In this document: positions 1 to 12,236 of the stretch, piece by piece | Numbering within the stretch: the stretch's first letter is position 1 | How the letters are laid out: each line of letters begins with the position of its first letter | Origin: Cardinalis cardinalis | Lineage: Eukaryota; Chordata; Aves; Passeriformes; Cardinalidae | DNA: 64,000 bases | Direction of reading: 5' to 3' | Assembly (NCBI GenBank): GCA_014549065.1 | Contig: JACDOX010000004.1 | Location: 6,822,568-6,886,567 of the forward strand | Translations under genes and position numbers: made by a program | Notes under the pieces: generated by a model | Databases searched by the model: none | Seen by the model: only the letters and a program-made list of their open reading frames with translations | Told to the model about the DNA's origin: nothing

Positions 1-390
1 TGGAGAGCCAGAGAACATATTGAAAGCCAGACAGGTGTCTGAATAGGACCTTATATTTAACTCTTCCTGAACTTTTATTTTTTAAGGTTTTGGCTAATCA
101 TTCGAGTTGTTTCATTGTGGAGAAAGAAGTAGGGAGAAGATTACAACTGGGGGGAAAAAAAGGAAAGGAAACAAAACAGAAGAAGGTCTCTCGATTCCTG
201 AATGTCTCTCTGGCTACCCTTTCTGATGTGTGACTCATTGCTGGCTGGGAAGGGAATGAGCTTTCACAATGAATAATAAACTCTGCTTATACTNAGATCT
301 GTTATGCAAATAAACATATTAAATGAATGCATTTTCCATGCAGCACAGCTTCTGCCAGGAAATTTGTTGAAAATGTTGTTTGCCATTGAC
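1..390. other. AT-rich non-coding DNA, left edge
   Basis: No gene is visible. A purine-rich stretch runs from about 119 to 187. A perfect octamer motif (ATGCAAAT) sits at 304-311, about 80 bases before the hairpin that starts at 391. No promoter-like element could be tied to that hairpin. Confidence 0.6.
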
Positions 391-496
391 AAAGGCAACG
401 TNCCAAATTCAAACCTGGTGTGAGTGGGCACAGGTCTGCTGGTTTCAGTGGCATTGTGCCCATTCACACCAGGTCTGTAATTGGCCTATTGTGCTT
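391..496 (+). repeat. Long imperfect inverted repeat; candidate hairpin RNA (miRNA-precursor-like)
   Basis: Bases 403-441 pair with 446-484 around a 4-base loop (442-445). Of the 39 opposed positions, 30 are Watson-Crick, 4 are G-U and 5 are mismatches (407/480, 409/478, 412/475, 434/453, 435/452). The longest unbroken run is 21 pairs, 413-433 with 454-474, including two G-U. Weaker pairing continues outward to 391/496. All four wobble positions in the core are G-U if the plus strand is transcribed and would be C-A on the minus strand, which mildly favours a plus-strand RNA. Size, small loop and a mostly paired stem of more than 30 positions fit an animal miRNA precursor. A decayed inverted duplication or a small palindromic transposon remnant could look the same. 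I do not recognise either arm as a known miRNA. The inverted repeat is certain; its function is not. Confidence 0.8.
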
Positions 497-1629
497 CAAA
501 GGTTTTCATAATCCAAGAAGTGCCAAAGTGCAGATAAACAAATTCTTTAGCTATAGAAGAGCTTTTTCAGGGTCAACACTAATTTTCAGTTCACTTAGCA
601 GTCATAAACTCCTTCTGGCTGAGTTCAGTCTGTGGCTGTACCAACCTTCTAACCTACAGAATGAAAATTCTTGGGTACTCTCAACTCCCTCTCTNCAGAA
701 CTGCTAAAATGAACCAGCCTTGAAGGCACCAGCTTCAGAAATTGTATCTCANTAGAAGATGGGAAACAGGACTGGTTCAATAAAAATTAACCTGACCTTC
801 CTGTTCTGACTTCATCCCAGGCAAAATCTCTTTCAAGTTTTAGAAATATTTTCTAAAATATTTCTCTCTACAAGTTATGTCAAATGTCAAAAAAAAAAAA
901 GAGTTAGGCACACATTATAGTGTAAGATGAACTGTTCCTGTGAAATCTTTAACCTTGTTTCATGGCTACAAATTATGTAAATAAACATCTCAATTTTATG
1001 AGATCTGCATTCAGATTTAGTCATCCCTTGGAATCTTTTGAAGTATACACAGGCAATTTCAGAGAGATGTTTCTGAACTCATACTTTCTTTTATCTCAAN
1101 TATACCAAACACTGAAACCTATCCTGATAACTGTTTAAAGGACATGATAACAAACATCAAATTTGGCAGAGAGTTACTAAGCTGAGAAGTACAATATTTG
1201 CTCAGATATGTCTAACGACTCAGACATTCTATGACCATTAGAGCAGTATGGGTATCTAAATGGTTAGAATAAACAGTGANTAAGAGAGTTGGGTTCCAAT
1301 GAGACAGAATCAAAGATTAATGTGAGAATTAAAAAAGCGGTATGCAGTATAAAAATAACAAATCAGATATGATACAATTTCTTATTCAAGCTGACTTCTT
1401 TAACATTTTTGAAATGTAAACATNAAGCTGGCTCCATAAGACCAGGTCACTTATTGCCTGAGGATAGCAGACCAAATTTTATTGTCATGATTTTGGGAGA
1501 CTTAAGTCTTGATTCGTCTTCATTCAGGCATAAGAAGTCCTGGGGCAATTTCTCTCACATACAAATTACTGATTTTCATATTTTTATATAATTTGTGTTT
1601 AGTTTTCTACTGCACCTAATTTTTTTTTA
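497..1629. other. AT-rich non-coding DNA
   Basis: No gene is supported. The stretch holds a short near-palindrome (842-865) and an A12 run at 889-900. Otherwise it is unstructured AT-rich sequence with single Ns. Confidence 0.6.
842..865. repeat. Near-perfect AT-rich palindrome
   Basis: The arm AGAAATATTTT (842-852) is followed by a CT spacer and its exact reverse complement (855-865). This is an 11-bp stem with a 2-base centre. It is AT-rich, so it could arise by chance, and no function is implied. Confidence 0.8.
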
Positions 1630-2330
1630 CATAAGAAGAACAGCTGCTGCATATATGAACAGTGTCTGTGGCACAAAGCTGAAAAATCATGTTTCTTGCT
1701 GTACAAGTACAGCATAACAGCAAACAGTGCCATTAAATCAAAGCTGCAGTAATATGCAGCTCCACTGACAGATATCTACACATAACTTCAATGTGACTTA
1801 TGGGCTAAGATAATGAATTCTATAATGCAAATTTACACACGGGGGTCAAATAAGGAAGTTCTTTGTATTTGACAGTACATTGGGTATTAGGTATTTGTCA
1901 CAAAATAAATAATTCATCTCGCATAGCTACTTGCTATGTAAATGATAGTCTATGTATATTAAAGCATTTAGCACTTAGAATAAAATGGACAGCTGGGGCC
2001 AAATGAATATCTCTCAGGACACATTACCATTAGAACTCCCCTGTGAGTTTTTAACTCTTTTCACTTCTGAGTGCTGTCATGAGGACATTAATTAAATAAG
2101 GCACAGAGTTCGTTCTAATGCAGGCAGAGCCACAAAAAATGAGAGGAAAATAATGTAAAGCAGCACATTAATTTCAGATTCGACTTTCTCCCAATTTTAA
2201 TGTTTCTCAAATCCCCCATGTAATTTGGTTCTGATTCAATTTGGGAAAAAACAAAGGTTAAATATTTTCTAAATATCAAGCAGATGACAATCAATANGCA
2301 ATTTAAATATGTTTAATACAAGCTGAGATT
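1630..2330. promoter_or_regulatory. Candidate conserved non-coding element (enhancer-like)
   Basis: This stretch is dense in homeodomain and POU-type motifs: an octamer ATGCAAAT at 1825-1832, TTAATTAA at 2088-2095, further ATTA cores, and a GATGACAATCAAT string near 2283 that resembles PBX/MEIS sites. It has no low-complexity DNA, and only one N falls between 1425 and 3771. These traits are common in vertebrate developmental enhancers inside gene deserts. Conservation cannot be tested from one sequence, so this is a prediction by appearance. Confidence 0.28.
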
Positions 2331-3640
2331 TGGGCAGAATTTAAAGTCTGAAATTCCCCTGTATTCTGTGTGAATTTAGACTATCATTGAATGCATTCTC
2401 TCATTCCAGCCCTCTAAAAATTCTTCTCCTATTGCCTCAGACCAAAGTGAATTTATATTCCTTTCCTATCGACTCAGACCCAAAGTGAACTTTAAACAGA
2501 ACATGAAGTTTAACCTACTAAACAGTGGTCATGCAAGTGGTTTGAGGGTAACCCTCCAGACCCTATGGAGAGGGTAAATTGGAGTGCATGCTCTCAGTCC
2601 TACCCAGTACTGCATAAATTTCCTCTAAAGATAAAAGAGACAAAGGCTGTTTTAACATTCTGTGCCCTGCTCCTGACATTAGAAACATCATGAGACTCAA
2701 ATTGTCTCTCAGACCTGTAGCTGAGAATGCAAGTCCACTAAACTCAGTGCAGTTGCCTGAGACTTATATCTTGGTTTAAGCTCAGCATCTTCTCTCCACT
2801 GGAACTGCTCTGAAATACACAGAACTTCTAGCATTCAATGATTACTTTTAACATGGTACTGGACCTGATTTACTGATCTACATATAGTTCAATAATCTTT
2901 TCCTCCTTGGTTTTAGGTTGATCACATGATACCCCTCCCAACAACCTAGACTTCCCTAGGGCTAATTTAACAGTTAAAGATCAGATTATGCAGAAATATG
3001 ATATACAGAGAAGTAATTTAGAAATATTCATAGTATCTGTGGTCATCACTGCTGCATCAGTGTAAAGTCAAACTACAGTGAAACACATTATAAAGCTGAA
3101 TAGTGAAGAAAGACAAATAAAAGATTCTAATGTTTTAATCATTCATAAAATGTCTGTTCCCAAGTAGAACTCCTAAACCCCTAAGCCAGCATGAACTGTT
3201 ACTTTTTAATACTGCATACCAACATTTACTTCATTTTCAGTTTATATTATAATCATACTAGTTATCATAAAATGAGTTCCCTACTGAATTCAGCTTTGAA
3301 TTAAGGTGATGAAATTGAAAGAGCTAGACCTATGCGTGTCCTGGATTTTTAGTATCCTGGTTCAGCACAAAATATGTTAACATAACCATCATTTGACCTC
3401 AAGACATTGTCATCCAATTCTGTAAAACAAAAGAAAGTGGAAGACAGTATTGATTTAGTAAAGATACTTAAATATTTTTGTGTTTTCCTAAATGAGAAGT
3501 TATAGGTTCTGCTATAAACACAAAGAAAAATCTTTGTCCTTTGAAATCCTGGCCATTTAAGCTTTCGACCATAGATCAAAGACACCTAAGACAGTAATAC
3601 TCTCATTGACAAACCCACCTAGAACAGTGCAAACTTTGGC
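2331..3640. other. AT-rich non-coding DNA, nothing recognised
   Basis: I see no gene, repeat family or tandem repeat. A short stretch near 2547-2572 has self-complementary ACCCTC/GAGGGT motifs, which is too short to be meaningful. Confidence 0.6.
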
Positions 3641-4060
3641 AAAGGGAGATTTGACCTCAGGTGGCAATACTGGGATAATGCTGGTGAGCATCAATCTCCC
3701 GTCAGGAGCCTGGTGTTATTCAGGTCAGGCAGAAACCAAGTGAGCCATTAGTGGGGTGTTCTTTATTTGCANCCAAAAAGGTGAATACAGTGCTCCACTG
3801 TTAGTATGCCCTTAGCTGCTTGGCTAGTTTGCTTTNTTTAGGGCTGTAAACAGCTTGCCACCTTTTAAGACAGAAAAAAAGCTNCTAGTGTCCATGAGGG
3901 TGGAGAGTAAGGAGGAAGGGGTTTCTCTCTGGGGCTATTTAGCATCATGTAAACATAATTTACTTGATTATTTCAGTATTATGGCCTTCAACACTACTTT
4001 AAAAATGTTGGTCTACAACCTGATAATGCCTCCACAGTCAGCAGTGTAGAAAGAAGACCT
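3641..4060 (-). mobile_element. Possible degenerate LTR remnant
   Basis: Read on the minus strand, a CTTAAAAGG TATA-like string lies near 3868, followed about 100 bases later by a GCAAATAAAG polyadenylation-type signal near 3765. This spacing is typical of retroviral LTR promoter-to-poly(A) layout. No TG...CA ends, duplicated flank or family match could be recognised. Chance occurrence in AT-rich DNA is quite possible. Confidence 0.2.
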
Positions 4061-4790
4061 TAGACCTTTTCTGCAATAACTCGAGTCCTGGTGGATTCAA
4101 ACTCTCATTGGTTTTGCTCTCAAAGTCACATTTGTAATATGGTGACAGCTGGCTCAGTGCTTTTCCCTGTCATTAAAATCCAATGTCTTAAAAGAGTAAG
4201 TTTTGTGAAGCCAAGACACCATTTCAAACATAGAAAACAAAACAGTATAATAAAATCTCAGTTGGAGGTTTTTNTCTCTGTGAGATAACCTTTCCTTCAC
4301 AGCAATAACTGAAGGACAGGACTATGTGGCATGAAGGGGGCACACTGCGATCATGTGCAAGATAGTTTGGACCTCCAGCTGTGGAAGCTGGGAGAGAAAG
4401 GAAGGAATATTTCAGTGTGGCTAGTGAAAGTGAAGGTTTGTTTAAATTGATGGAGCACAAAGGGGATTGTGTAACTCCTTTGAGACCACCAGCTGTGGCA
4501 CACACATGNAGGGCCACTTCCAGTGGTGTGTGCAAGATGCCTCCACTTGCAGACAGAGCTCTTTTTGGCTCTCTGGGTGGCATCAGAATTGAGACCGTTT
4601 CAAGAGTGCCCTGGCAACTGGGTTTGGGGGAGATTGGTCTAATACTAATATTTTGCTCTCTCCTGTGCTTCTTCAGTACCAGAATGCACAGCTTCTTCGC
4701 AGTTGGAAAGCTGCATTATCTTGCTCGTGAGCTGCTTTCTCCCCTGCCTGCCTCCCACTGAGATTGCCCTTTCTGTGTGCTCCTGTCATN
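4061..4790. other. GC-richer patch without recognised genes
   Basis: The composition is visibly less AT-rich than its surroundings, especially 4370-4620. A CCAGCTGTGG motif occurs twice (near 4376 and 4489). Open frames of about 120 codons occur on both strands, but they overlap antisense to each other, contain N, and match nothing I know. A worn-out repeat is the most likely explanation. Confidence 0.4.
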
Positions 4791-5737
4791 TCCTCAAGGT
4801 CAAAAAGTGTGGAAGAAACATAATGTTTTTCCAGGTGTTTTTCCTAAACAGCTTATTCTCTGAAGATGCCATTGTTAAAGGCTGCACAATAATAGGAGCT
4901 AAATGCAGATGATGAGTATTTAATGCAGAATACTGANTTTTCATATCTTTCTTTATTTTAACTTGGGACAGAGATACTGGTTTNAGGAAGAAAATTTTGA
5001 AGTGAATAACCGGAAATTGATTTGAATCAATCAAAGCATTTAATTTTTATTAAATTATTCTTGCAGATTGATTTTTGAATTATAAAAATACAATGGATAC
5101 ATGTAACAATCAAATAGAATACTATTCATTTCAAAGGAGAAACTAAGCCATCTTGTTCTAACAATGTCAAAAAGCAGGATTTGTTTTTGTCAAAGTAGAT
5201 TATCATTTGGATGTAAATACCCCTGCAAACCATTCCAATTTCAGTGAAATGGTGCTANTAAGTGGAAATTTCTTTCATCTTTTTTCCTCACCACTGCTAA
5301 ACAGATATCACTTTCACAGCAAAAGGTAGAAGAACCAACATGTACAAAATAAATACAAGGTTTCCATTTGTTTATTCATGTNTTCATTAATCTGTTCCTG
5401 GTCCAAAGGCCCTTGGATTTCATAGAGATTTCCTTAAACTCTTTCCATACCTGTGATTTCTNAGCAAATGTTGAGACAAGCACAAGCAGCTTATGTGCGT
5501 CCCCANATCCCACTCCTTCCAAGAATCTGCATGCTAATCCATATGTTAGCTATTCTGAAGTCTGCCTTGATGAACAATTAGTGTATTGTGAAATGCAAAG
5601 CTTTGATAAAACTATTTCCTAACCCATTTTTGCCTATACAAGAAATATGAGTTGTTGATCCCAAGAGCATGTAGCACTAATCTGCTTCTTGTATAATACA
5701 CTTTTTGTTTCCTTCTCACTTTGATTACTTATGAAAT
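4791..5737. other. AT-rich non-coding DNA
   Basis: No feature could be supported. Six or so single Ns are present and no tandem repeats were seen. Confidence 0.55.
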
Positions 5738-5895
5738 CTAGTTCCTTATTTGCCATTATTTGTTATTGCTTTATTATTTGTTATTAATTTCTTCGTTTGC
5801 TCTCATTATTTGTCTTTCTTCTTTGTTATTGCTTTATTTGTTTGCATTCTGTTTCTGCAATATTTTTGCTTCTGCTATTATTTTTCTTCATTAGT
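5738..5895. repeat. T-rich low-complexity tract with a duplicated 17-mer
   Basis: This is a pyrimidine- and T-dominated stretch built from TTATTTG- and CTTT-like words. The 17-mer TTTGTTATTGCTTTATT occurs identically at 5759-5775 and 5822-5838, which suggests local slippage or duplication. The hydrophobic open frame that spans it is a by-product of the T-rich composition. Confidence 0.75.
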
Positions 5896-8800
5896 TGGAG
5901 TGAACATTTATCTCTGCATATCACATAGCTTGTTTTTATTCATTATTTCCTGTGTTTGTGTTACACAGCCACCACTGCTCAGCTTCACAAAGTCTTCTAA
6001 AGGCAGCTCTTATCAATACAGCACCGCTGAACCTCACAGATAATGCTTTATTAAATGTGACACTGAAGTTGAAATCTTACACAGTAGGTAGCATAAAATC
6101 ATTACCAGCTTGAATATTTTTGAGGATCAAGATGATAATGATAAGAGCAATGTCCCAACAGGGGACTCGCCACTTACTACTTAATCCACAAGCCCCCCAT
6201 AGGTGTATTTTGGTGTCATTGAATGCCCACCCAAGGGTTGTATGAAAGCCTGAAGAAGCTAAGACACATCAATGGTTCTGCAAAGGTCTTGTAACACAGC
6301 CCAAGCTCTCTGGGGGTTTTTAGGGACTTTTTGTTATTAATAAAAAGTTAATAGGAAGTAAAAATATTGCATGGGAAACATGTGCTTAAAAGTCTTACTT
6401 TCTTTATGACTCTCTCCTGTAAAACTGCCCAGGAAATAACATCCCACACTGTCTTTTCTTTTTAAACAGTGTATGTGAGGGATCTCTCTTCTTTATCTAT
6501 GGGATATTTAGATATGTAATATAAAAAGGATTTGTAAAACAAATAGTGGTCCCCACACTCTAAATTTCTCCAGNCAGAGCAAATGCAATGTCATTCACTT
6601 CACAATCTGAACTATATTTCAGATATGAAAGGCTAGATTAAGTTAATATTTTCCTGAGCAAAGCTATCAAGCAGACAAACAGTATAACAATGTTGTATGG
6701 TCTTTCCTTCTCCTAATGTCAGTGTAGATCTTTGATCCTCAGATCCAGTTTTAAAATGTTAAAAGACTGGAAAGATCTACAATATCTTTAATAATATTGG
6801 CATTTTCATGAACTCTGTAATGTCCTCTACCCAGATGGTCAAGATTTTCAGGAAGATTATGTATCTCTTGAATTATTAATAATGTTTTNAAGGTCTCTGT
6901 TCTAGTACAAATCTGCATTTCCCTCTAAAGCTCTTAGGATTTATCTATCGGAACAGTGGGAGGTTGGGTTTTATTGGTTTTTATTTTCTTTTCTTTTCCC
7001 CATTTTGACCATTACATAAGCAGGTCAAGTCTAGCACTCTCCAATGAGAGCAGTGTTACAGGAGCATGGTCTTAGCATGTTATATCTGCTGTTCGGGGAA
7101 GAGAGAGGTCCCCACAATGAATTAATTTGTATAAAATAGCAGAGATCTCCACTGTCTGTCAGCCTTACCGTCGACATGCAAATGACAAAGCCCTCAAGTC
7201 AAGGCTGTACTACATCACTTAAAGAAGCAGAGGTTGAATGCTAACCCTAACTGAATTCCCAAAAATCATAGCAGGAATTTACGCACTACTGTACAGAAGG
7301 TATATACCTATCCTATACCTAGTAGCTATATACACACTACTGTATACCAGAGACTGGAATTTCTTACAGGATGTAATTTGATACCAGGTAATGGCATTGC
7401 AACAACTGTGAACAATGTTTAGCATTGTAAAGGCCTTATTTCAGGTACTTTAGAATTAGTGTACCTGAAAAGACAAAATTTCTAAATTTGAGATATCGTT
7501 CCCCTCAAACACAAGCAGACGTTAGAGTCTGCAGTAAGAAGTTTCATTAAGTCAAGTGTTTGACAGAACCTTTTCTCTAGCTCATTTTGCCTAAATGAGG
7601 TAAAACTTCTTTTTATGGGACACACAGGCAAATACAAGAAATGCACATTATAAAAGAATGGCACTTAATAGACTTCATTGAGCTGAAGCACAGACAACTA
7701 TATTGATAACTCAGTCTTACAGTGATACCTTGCTGGTTTTAGATTGCTCTTCTCTGACTGTTTCTCTATACAATTTCTTTTATTTCTCATTGTCTTTAAT
7801 GTTCAATTCTGCAGTTCTTTCAAGTAGTCAAATATTACCCATCCACACTGGTATAAAACCAATGCAAAAGGGTTATTATTTTAGCAACATAATATTCCTT
7901 TAAAAGTTATATACTCAAATACATCTTATGCCTTGAAAAATTGAGAGAGGGAGCAGTAGATACACAAACCCTTCTCTTTCCTTCCAGTAGCATGAGGCAA
8001 ATTGCACAATAAATCAATTTTTATGGATGCTGTTGACTTGCAACATTTGCTGCTTTTAAAAATTAATAGCTGAAATAATGAACATCCTCAAAAACTCTCT
8101 GAACAGTCAGCTTGATTAATTCCCTGATATGAAAAGCATTTGACAGGTGCAATATTCTCTGCTGAAATTTTCTGTAGTTTGATCAGACTACGATCTAAAC
8201 GTGTTCCAGTAACATGAGTTTGTTTGCTCTGGTTTTAATTTGTGCAAAACAAACAAACTTAAGTCCCATATTGTGCTTTGCTTAGACATGCATACACACA
8301 CATCCATAAAATATTCCGTCCTGTAAAATAAAATCAAGTTTAATTTTTGTGCAAATATTATTCTGAAATCATAATAACACTGCACAGTGCAAAGTGCAGC
8401 TGGCATCTCTTCATATTATTACTGCATTACTGCCAAACTGATAAGGAATTCTTGGGTATAAGCAAATGTGCACTGCATTTTGAACATTTTTTAAATAGTG
8501 GTCCATATGTCAAAGTGATGTAATCAGCACTACCTCCTTTTAGTGAAATGTAGATACACAGCTTCACCCCAGTGTTTCCATTTACTCTCCTTTCTGAGTC
8601 TCACTATTCATAGTCCTTTAATATGGGAGTTAAACACAAAAAAAACCTGATAGCCATTTCTCTTTCTTTTTTTCTAGAATTGGAATGAAATAATCCTGTT
8701 CTCTAAAATNAGAAATATTTAAGATATATTTCTAGTTAGGACAAAAAAAACATTTTGATTAAGTATTAAGGAATTGGTTTAAANTTTAAAATATTCATAA

Positions 8801-11239
8801 GATTTAAAATATCTGAAATTTAATGCCATCCCATGTTCTTTATTGTCCTGCATTTTATTTCTGAGATAATGGTCCAAAATAATCAAGACAAATGCCTGAA
8901 ATCATGATTAATGAGGCTGNCGAAGATATTCCAATGATCCAGGCGACTACATCCAGCATCACAAGCAGTGATTGGACATAGAATCTTCACTTGCAATGAA
9001 AAAGGTGATCAGTTCCTCAGCTATATAAAATCTCTGCTGNCTAAAGATCCTTTAAAATTAGCTCTTGTGAGGAATGTCTGCATAAAAAACAAGCAAGTAA
9101 TTTTCAATGTGAATGCAATGAATTTGATGTTCTTTCTTATTTTTCATGACATTTTAAGCTCCGTGATATCTCCCTGTATACCTATGGGAGCTTTTTCTCT
9201 GTTATTCAGGAGTTTTCTCTGCTGATTAAGAAATTCAGTGTTACTGTGAGAGAAAACTACAGAGGCATGTCTTGTTTAGACACTCAAATAAATGAAGCTA
9301 TACGAGAATGTCAGAGTGAGAGTGAAGGAAACCTTCGTAAAAGTTTCAGTTGGCAGATGGGGATATCATCTATGCTGCTGTCGAAGATTTCCAAGATAAT
9401 AAATATTTCTCTCTTGATAATCACGTTAGATAACTTCTCCATCAGCAGCTCTTGCAACTGTTAAGTGTCTGGGGGGTTTGTAGATTAACAAGATGTCAAG
9501 GCTGGTCTTTACTGTAGTCTTACAAAATAAAGGGAAACACTCAAGGGAGTCTGCTTCAACAGAGTTCATTAAATTTCTCAGATATGAAGAGGAATTACAG
9601 AGAGATAGCTAATAAAACTATGCAATCTGTTTGTCAGATATGTCAAAAAAATATTAATTTACAAAAAGTAGACATTTCCACTACAACATGGAGGCAATTT
9701 TTAGAATNGGACTTTCAAATGCATACATGATCCATCAAAATAAGGTAATAGAGGACAGAGGAACAGGTAACAGGACAAAATGGGCTTGAAAACATGATTC
9801 TAGAGAAAAATCTAAAACTCATCTGGAATAAAGAAGCATGAAAACAAACTTCTAGATAACAGTGTAGACAAAGTGAGATATGAGAAGGTTTTAGCTTTGT
9901 TCAAATAAAATTACATTTTGTCCCCAGGGGACAAAGATATCTTCCTGAGTGAAGCGAAACATCAAGGTCTTTAGCATCTGCAAATATATTCTTGCTAAGT
10001 GATAAATTCTGGCTCTATTTAGACAAAGATGAAGCCTGGGGGTTATCAAGTTCTCAGAGACCTGCTTACAAATCAGCAAAAGGCTTCAGACAGTCATGTG
10101 GTTTTTAGTGCTTCTTGGCTTGATTGGAGAAAGGAATAGCCAATGTCACTGGGGGTAATTTGCTCACAGATGTAAATTAATTAGAATAGTAGAGATGGAA
10201 CCCCTATACGTAGCCGGTCTCATCTTTCTCTCAGGAGCTTCTACAGTCATAATTTTTCTCTTGTCTTCGTTGTGCCTAAGTAACACAGCAACACACTGAT
10301 GCTGAGTATATTTGTACAGGCTGTGCAATCACCTCCTCCTAAGCACACCAGTGCTGTATTGCATATGTCCATTTACTACCCAGAGTTAGCCTGAGCNTTT
10401 GCTTAGGTTATGAAACATTGGTTTTCATGGTCCAGGAAGGGGGACAGGGGAAATTGCCNTCTCAAAATCAGAAAAAAAGGAAAAGCATTAAAATTGGCAT
10501 TGTATAAGTTAAAGTACACGACAAGCAGTGCCAGAAAAGGATGTCAGTGAGCAGAATAATGCACTACTACAAGTTGAATAATGATGCCAGTAGGAAAAAA
10601 GGAGGCCAGAGTCAAATAAAAGAACCCTACTTATTCACAATCCAATCTTAAGCCTTTGTTCCCTGACTTAGAATAGGCACCCACAAGATGTTAACTCCAG
10701 ATTTATTGATAATTCAAGATGGAAGGGCACTTCATCTTTTTATGATTAATTATAGACAGATTGAGAATCAGGAAACTGCTCTGATAAAAGCTGCTTGGGC
10801 CACGAGGAAAGAGAATACGCCCAGAAATGCCCAGCTGTGAGTTTTGCTGCAGGCATTGGCCCCCGGGAACCAACTTAAGGCAAAGCAACATGAAGATGGA
10901 AGCAACACTAAGGAGGCTAGAGGACTGTCTGCTTCACATCTTAATTGCTTGAGCTATTAAANAAACACATCTGGTGTTGGTGTCTCTGGAATGCTGCACT
11001 TTTTGTGTATCACGTATGCCTCTGTGTTAATGCTTTTATGAGCTGCTCACTTTGAGCTTGGAGACTTAGGCTGCTAGCTTTTTTCTTTTTTTTTAATCTT
11101 CTAATGCAAAACATATAGGCACTTACTTTGTGATTTCATTTTATTTGTTTTTACCCTCAGCCTTTTGGGGTTTGCCTATTTCATTGTCTATCCATTCGCC
11201 TCCCGCNGTGTCTGCTTTCCCCCGTTTGTTCAAGAGAAA
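5896..11239. other. AT-rich non-coding DNA
   Basis: No gene or recognised repeat family is present. The only structured site seen is a hairpin at 6723-6781. A 10-bp palindrome GGTATATACC lies at 7299-7308. No CR1 or LTR sequence was recognised in these 5.3 kb. Confidence 0.55.
6723..6781. repeat. Bulged inverted repeat
   Basis: GTAGATCTTT (6724-6733) is the exact reverse complement of AAAGATCTAC (6771-6780), and one more pair extends it outward. Inside, CCAGTTTT (6745-6752) pairs with AAAGACTGG-side bases 6763-6770 (one G-T), leaving an 11-base bulge at 6734-6744 and a loop of about 10 bases. The asymmetric bulge makes a miRNA precursor unlikely. Confidence 0.6.
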
Positions 11240-11480
11240 TTAGCAAAATTAAATAAAGAAAAATTCCACTCTGGCAGGCATGAATTTGTTAGAGTGAGTT
11301 AAAGGAGACAACTTTGCACAATTTCATTATAAAGCCAAGTAATTCTTAAAAGAGATGCTGCTTCTTATTTGCTCAATAATGCTTTTATACATTTCAAGCT
11401 TTATGCAGGATTGATTTGATAAAAATATCCTTGGAGGACTGTGACCTTGAGTTGCCTTTTGTGGAGGAATTTGCTGGGAA
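11240..11480. promoter_or_regulatory. Candidate conserved non-coding element
   Basis: This stretch has no low complexity and a balanced mix of motifs, such as CTTTGCACAATTTCATTATAA near 11312 and TTGATTTGATAA near 11412. It resembles the texture of avian conserved non-coding elements. The call is impressionistic: there is no sequence comparison behind it. Confidence 0.2.
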
Positions 11481-12235
11481 TAATGTAAAAAGAAATTAAA
11501 ATGGAAACTACAGAAAATTTGTATTTGTAAGGTGATACATTTGTACAGGCATACAGAATAAGACTTATTGATAATTTTTTTACNAAATGTTACAGGCTAC
11601 GAAAGGCATTTCCATGTAGCTTCCTGAAAATTTCTTATACTTCTCAACCTTTAAAGATGTAAAGTAATGATAAAAATCACANGTACAGTATAGGGGGCTG
11701 AGATTGTCAATTACTTAGGAGTCAAGGATACTGTAAAGGCACAATCCTATGTTGTTATCTGATAACATGAAAATTCCAGATTGCAGAAGTTATTTTGGCT
11801 AATTTCTTTTTGTGAAATAATGCATAAAGAACTGCACTTCCCTCAAGAATGGCCTAGCTGCTTATTCCATAAGAATGGGAAACATTCCTTGTTATCCCAA
11901 AAAAATATGGTGTATTATCCTACCCAAACTGTATCTGCTGCATAGGCGAGATACACACCAATGATGTTTTGCCAGCAATAGAGTCTGCAACATTTTCTCT
12001 GAACACAGAACATTTATCTGAGTAAATGCATCTATAAATAACATATATGAATCTTTTTTCCACTTACTATGATACAGATAATAGAGTAATTCAAGATTCT
12101 TGAAAGTCAACATTATATGTTCCTGTAGTTTCAATATATTTCTTATAAATATTTTAGTGGCTTTATTTAGTTATCTCTTCTCCTGCAAAGTTGTTATAAA
12201 AGCAAAATACCTGAGCAAGTTATACTTACAAGTTG
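11481..12235. other. AT-rich non-coding DNA
   Basis: No feature could be supported. Two single Ns are present near 11584 and 11682. Confidence 0.55.
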
Positions 12236-12236
12236 T

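Noticed and set aside
264..467. Minus-strand frame sharing a His-Thr-Arg motif with the plus-strand frame at 420-707
   Set aside because: The shared motif arises because both frames cross the arms of the inverted repeat at 391-496. It is not evidence for coding.
4381..4761. 126-codon plus-strand frame overlapping a 119-codon antisense frame
   Set aside because: Both frames open together because the patch is GC-richer. No family is recognisable and an N lies inside.
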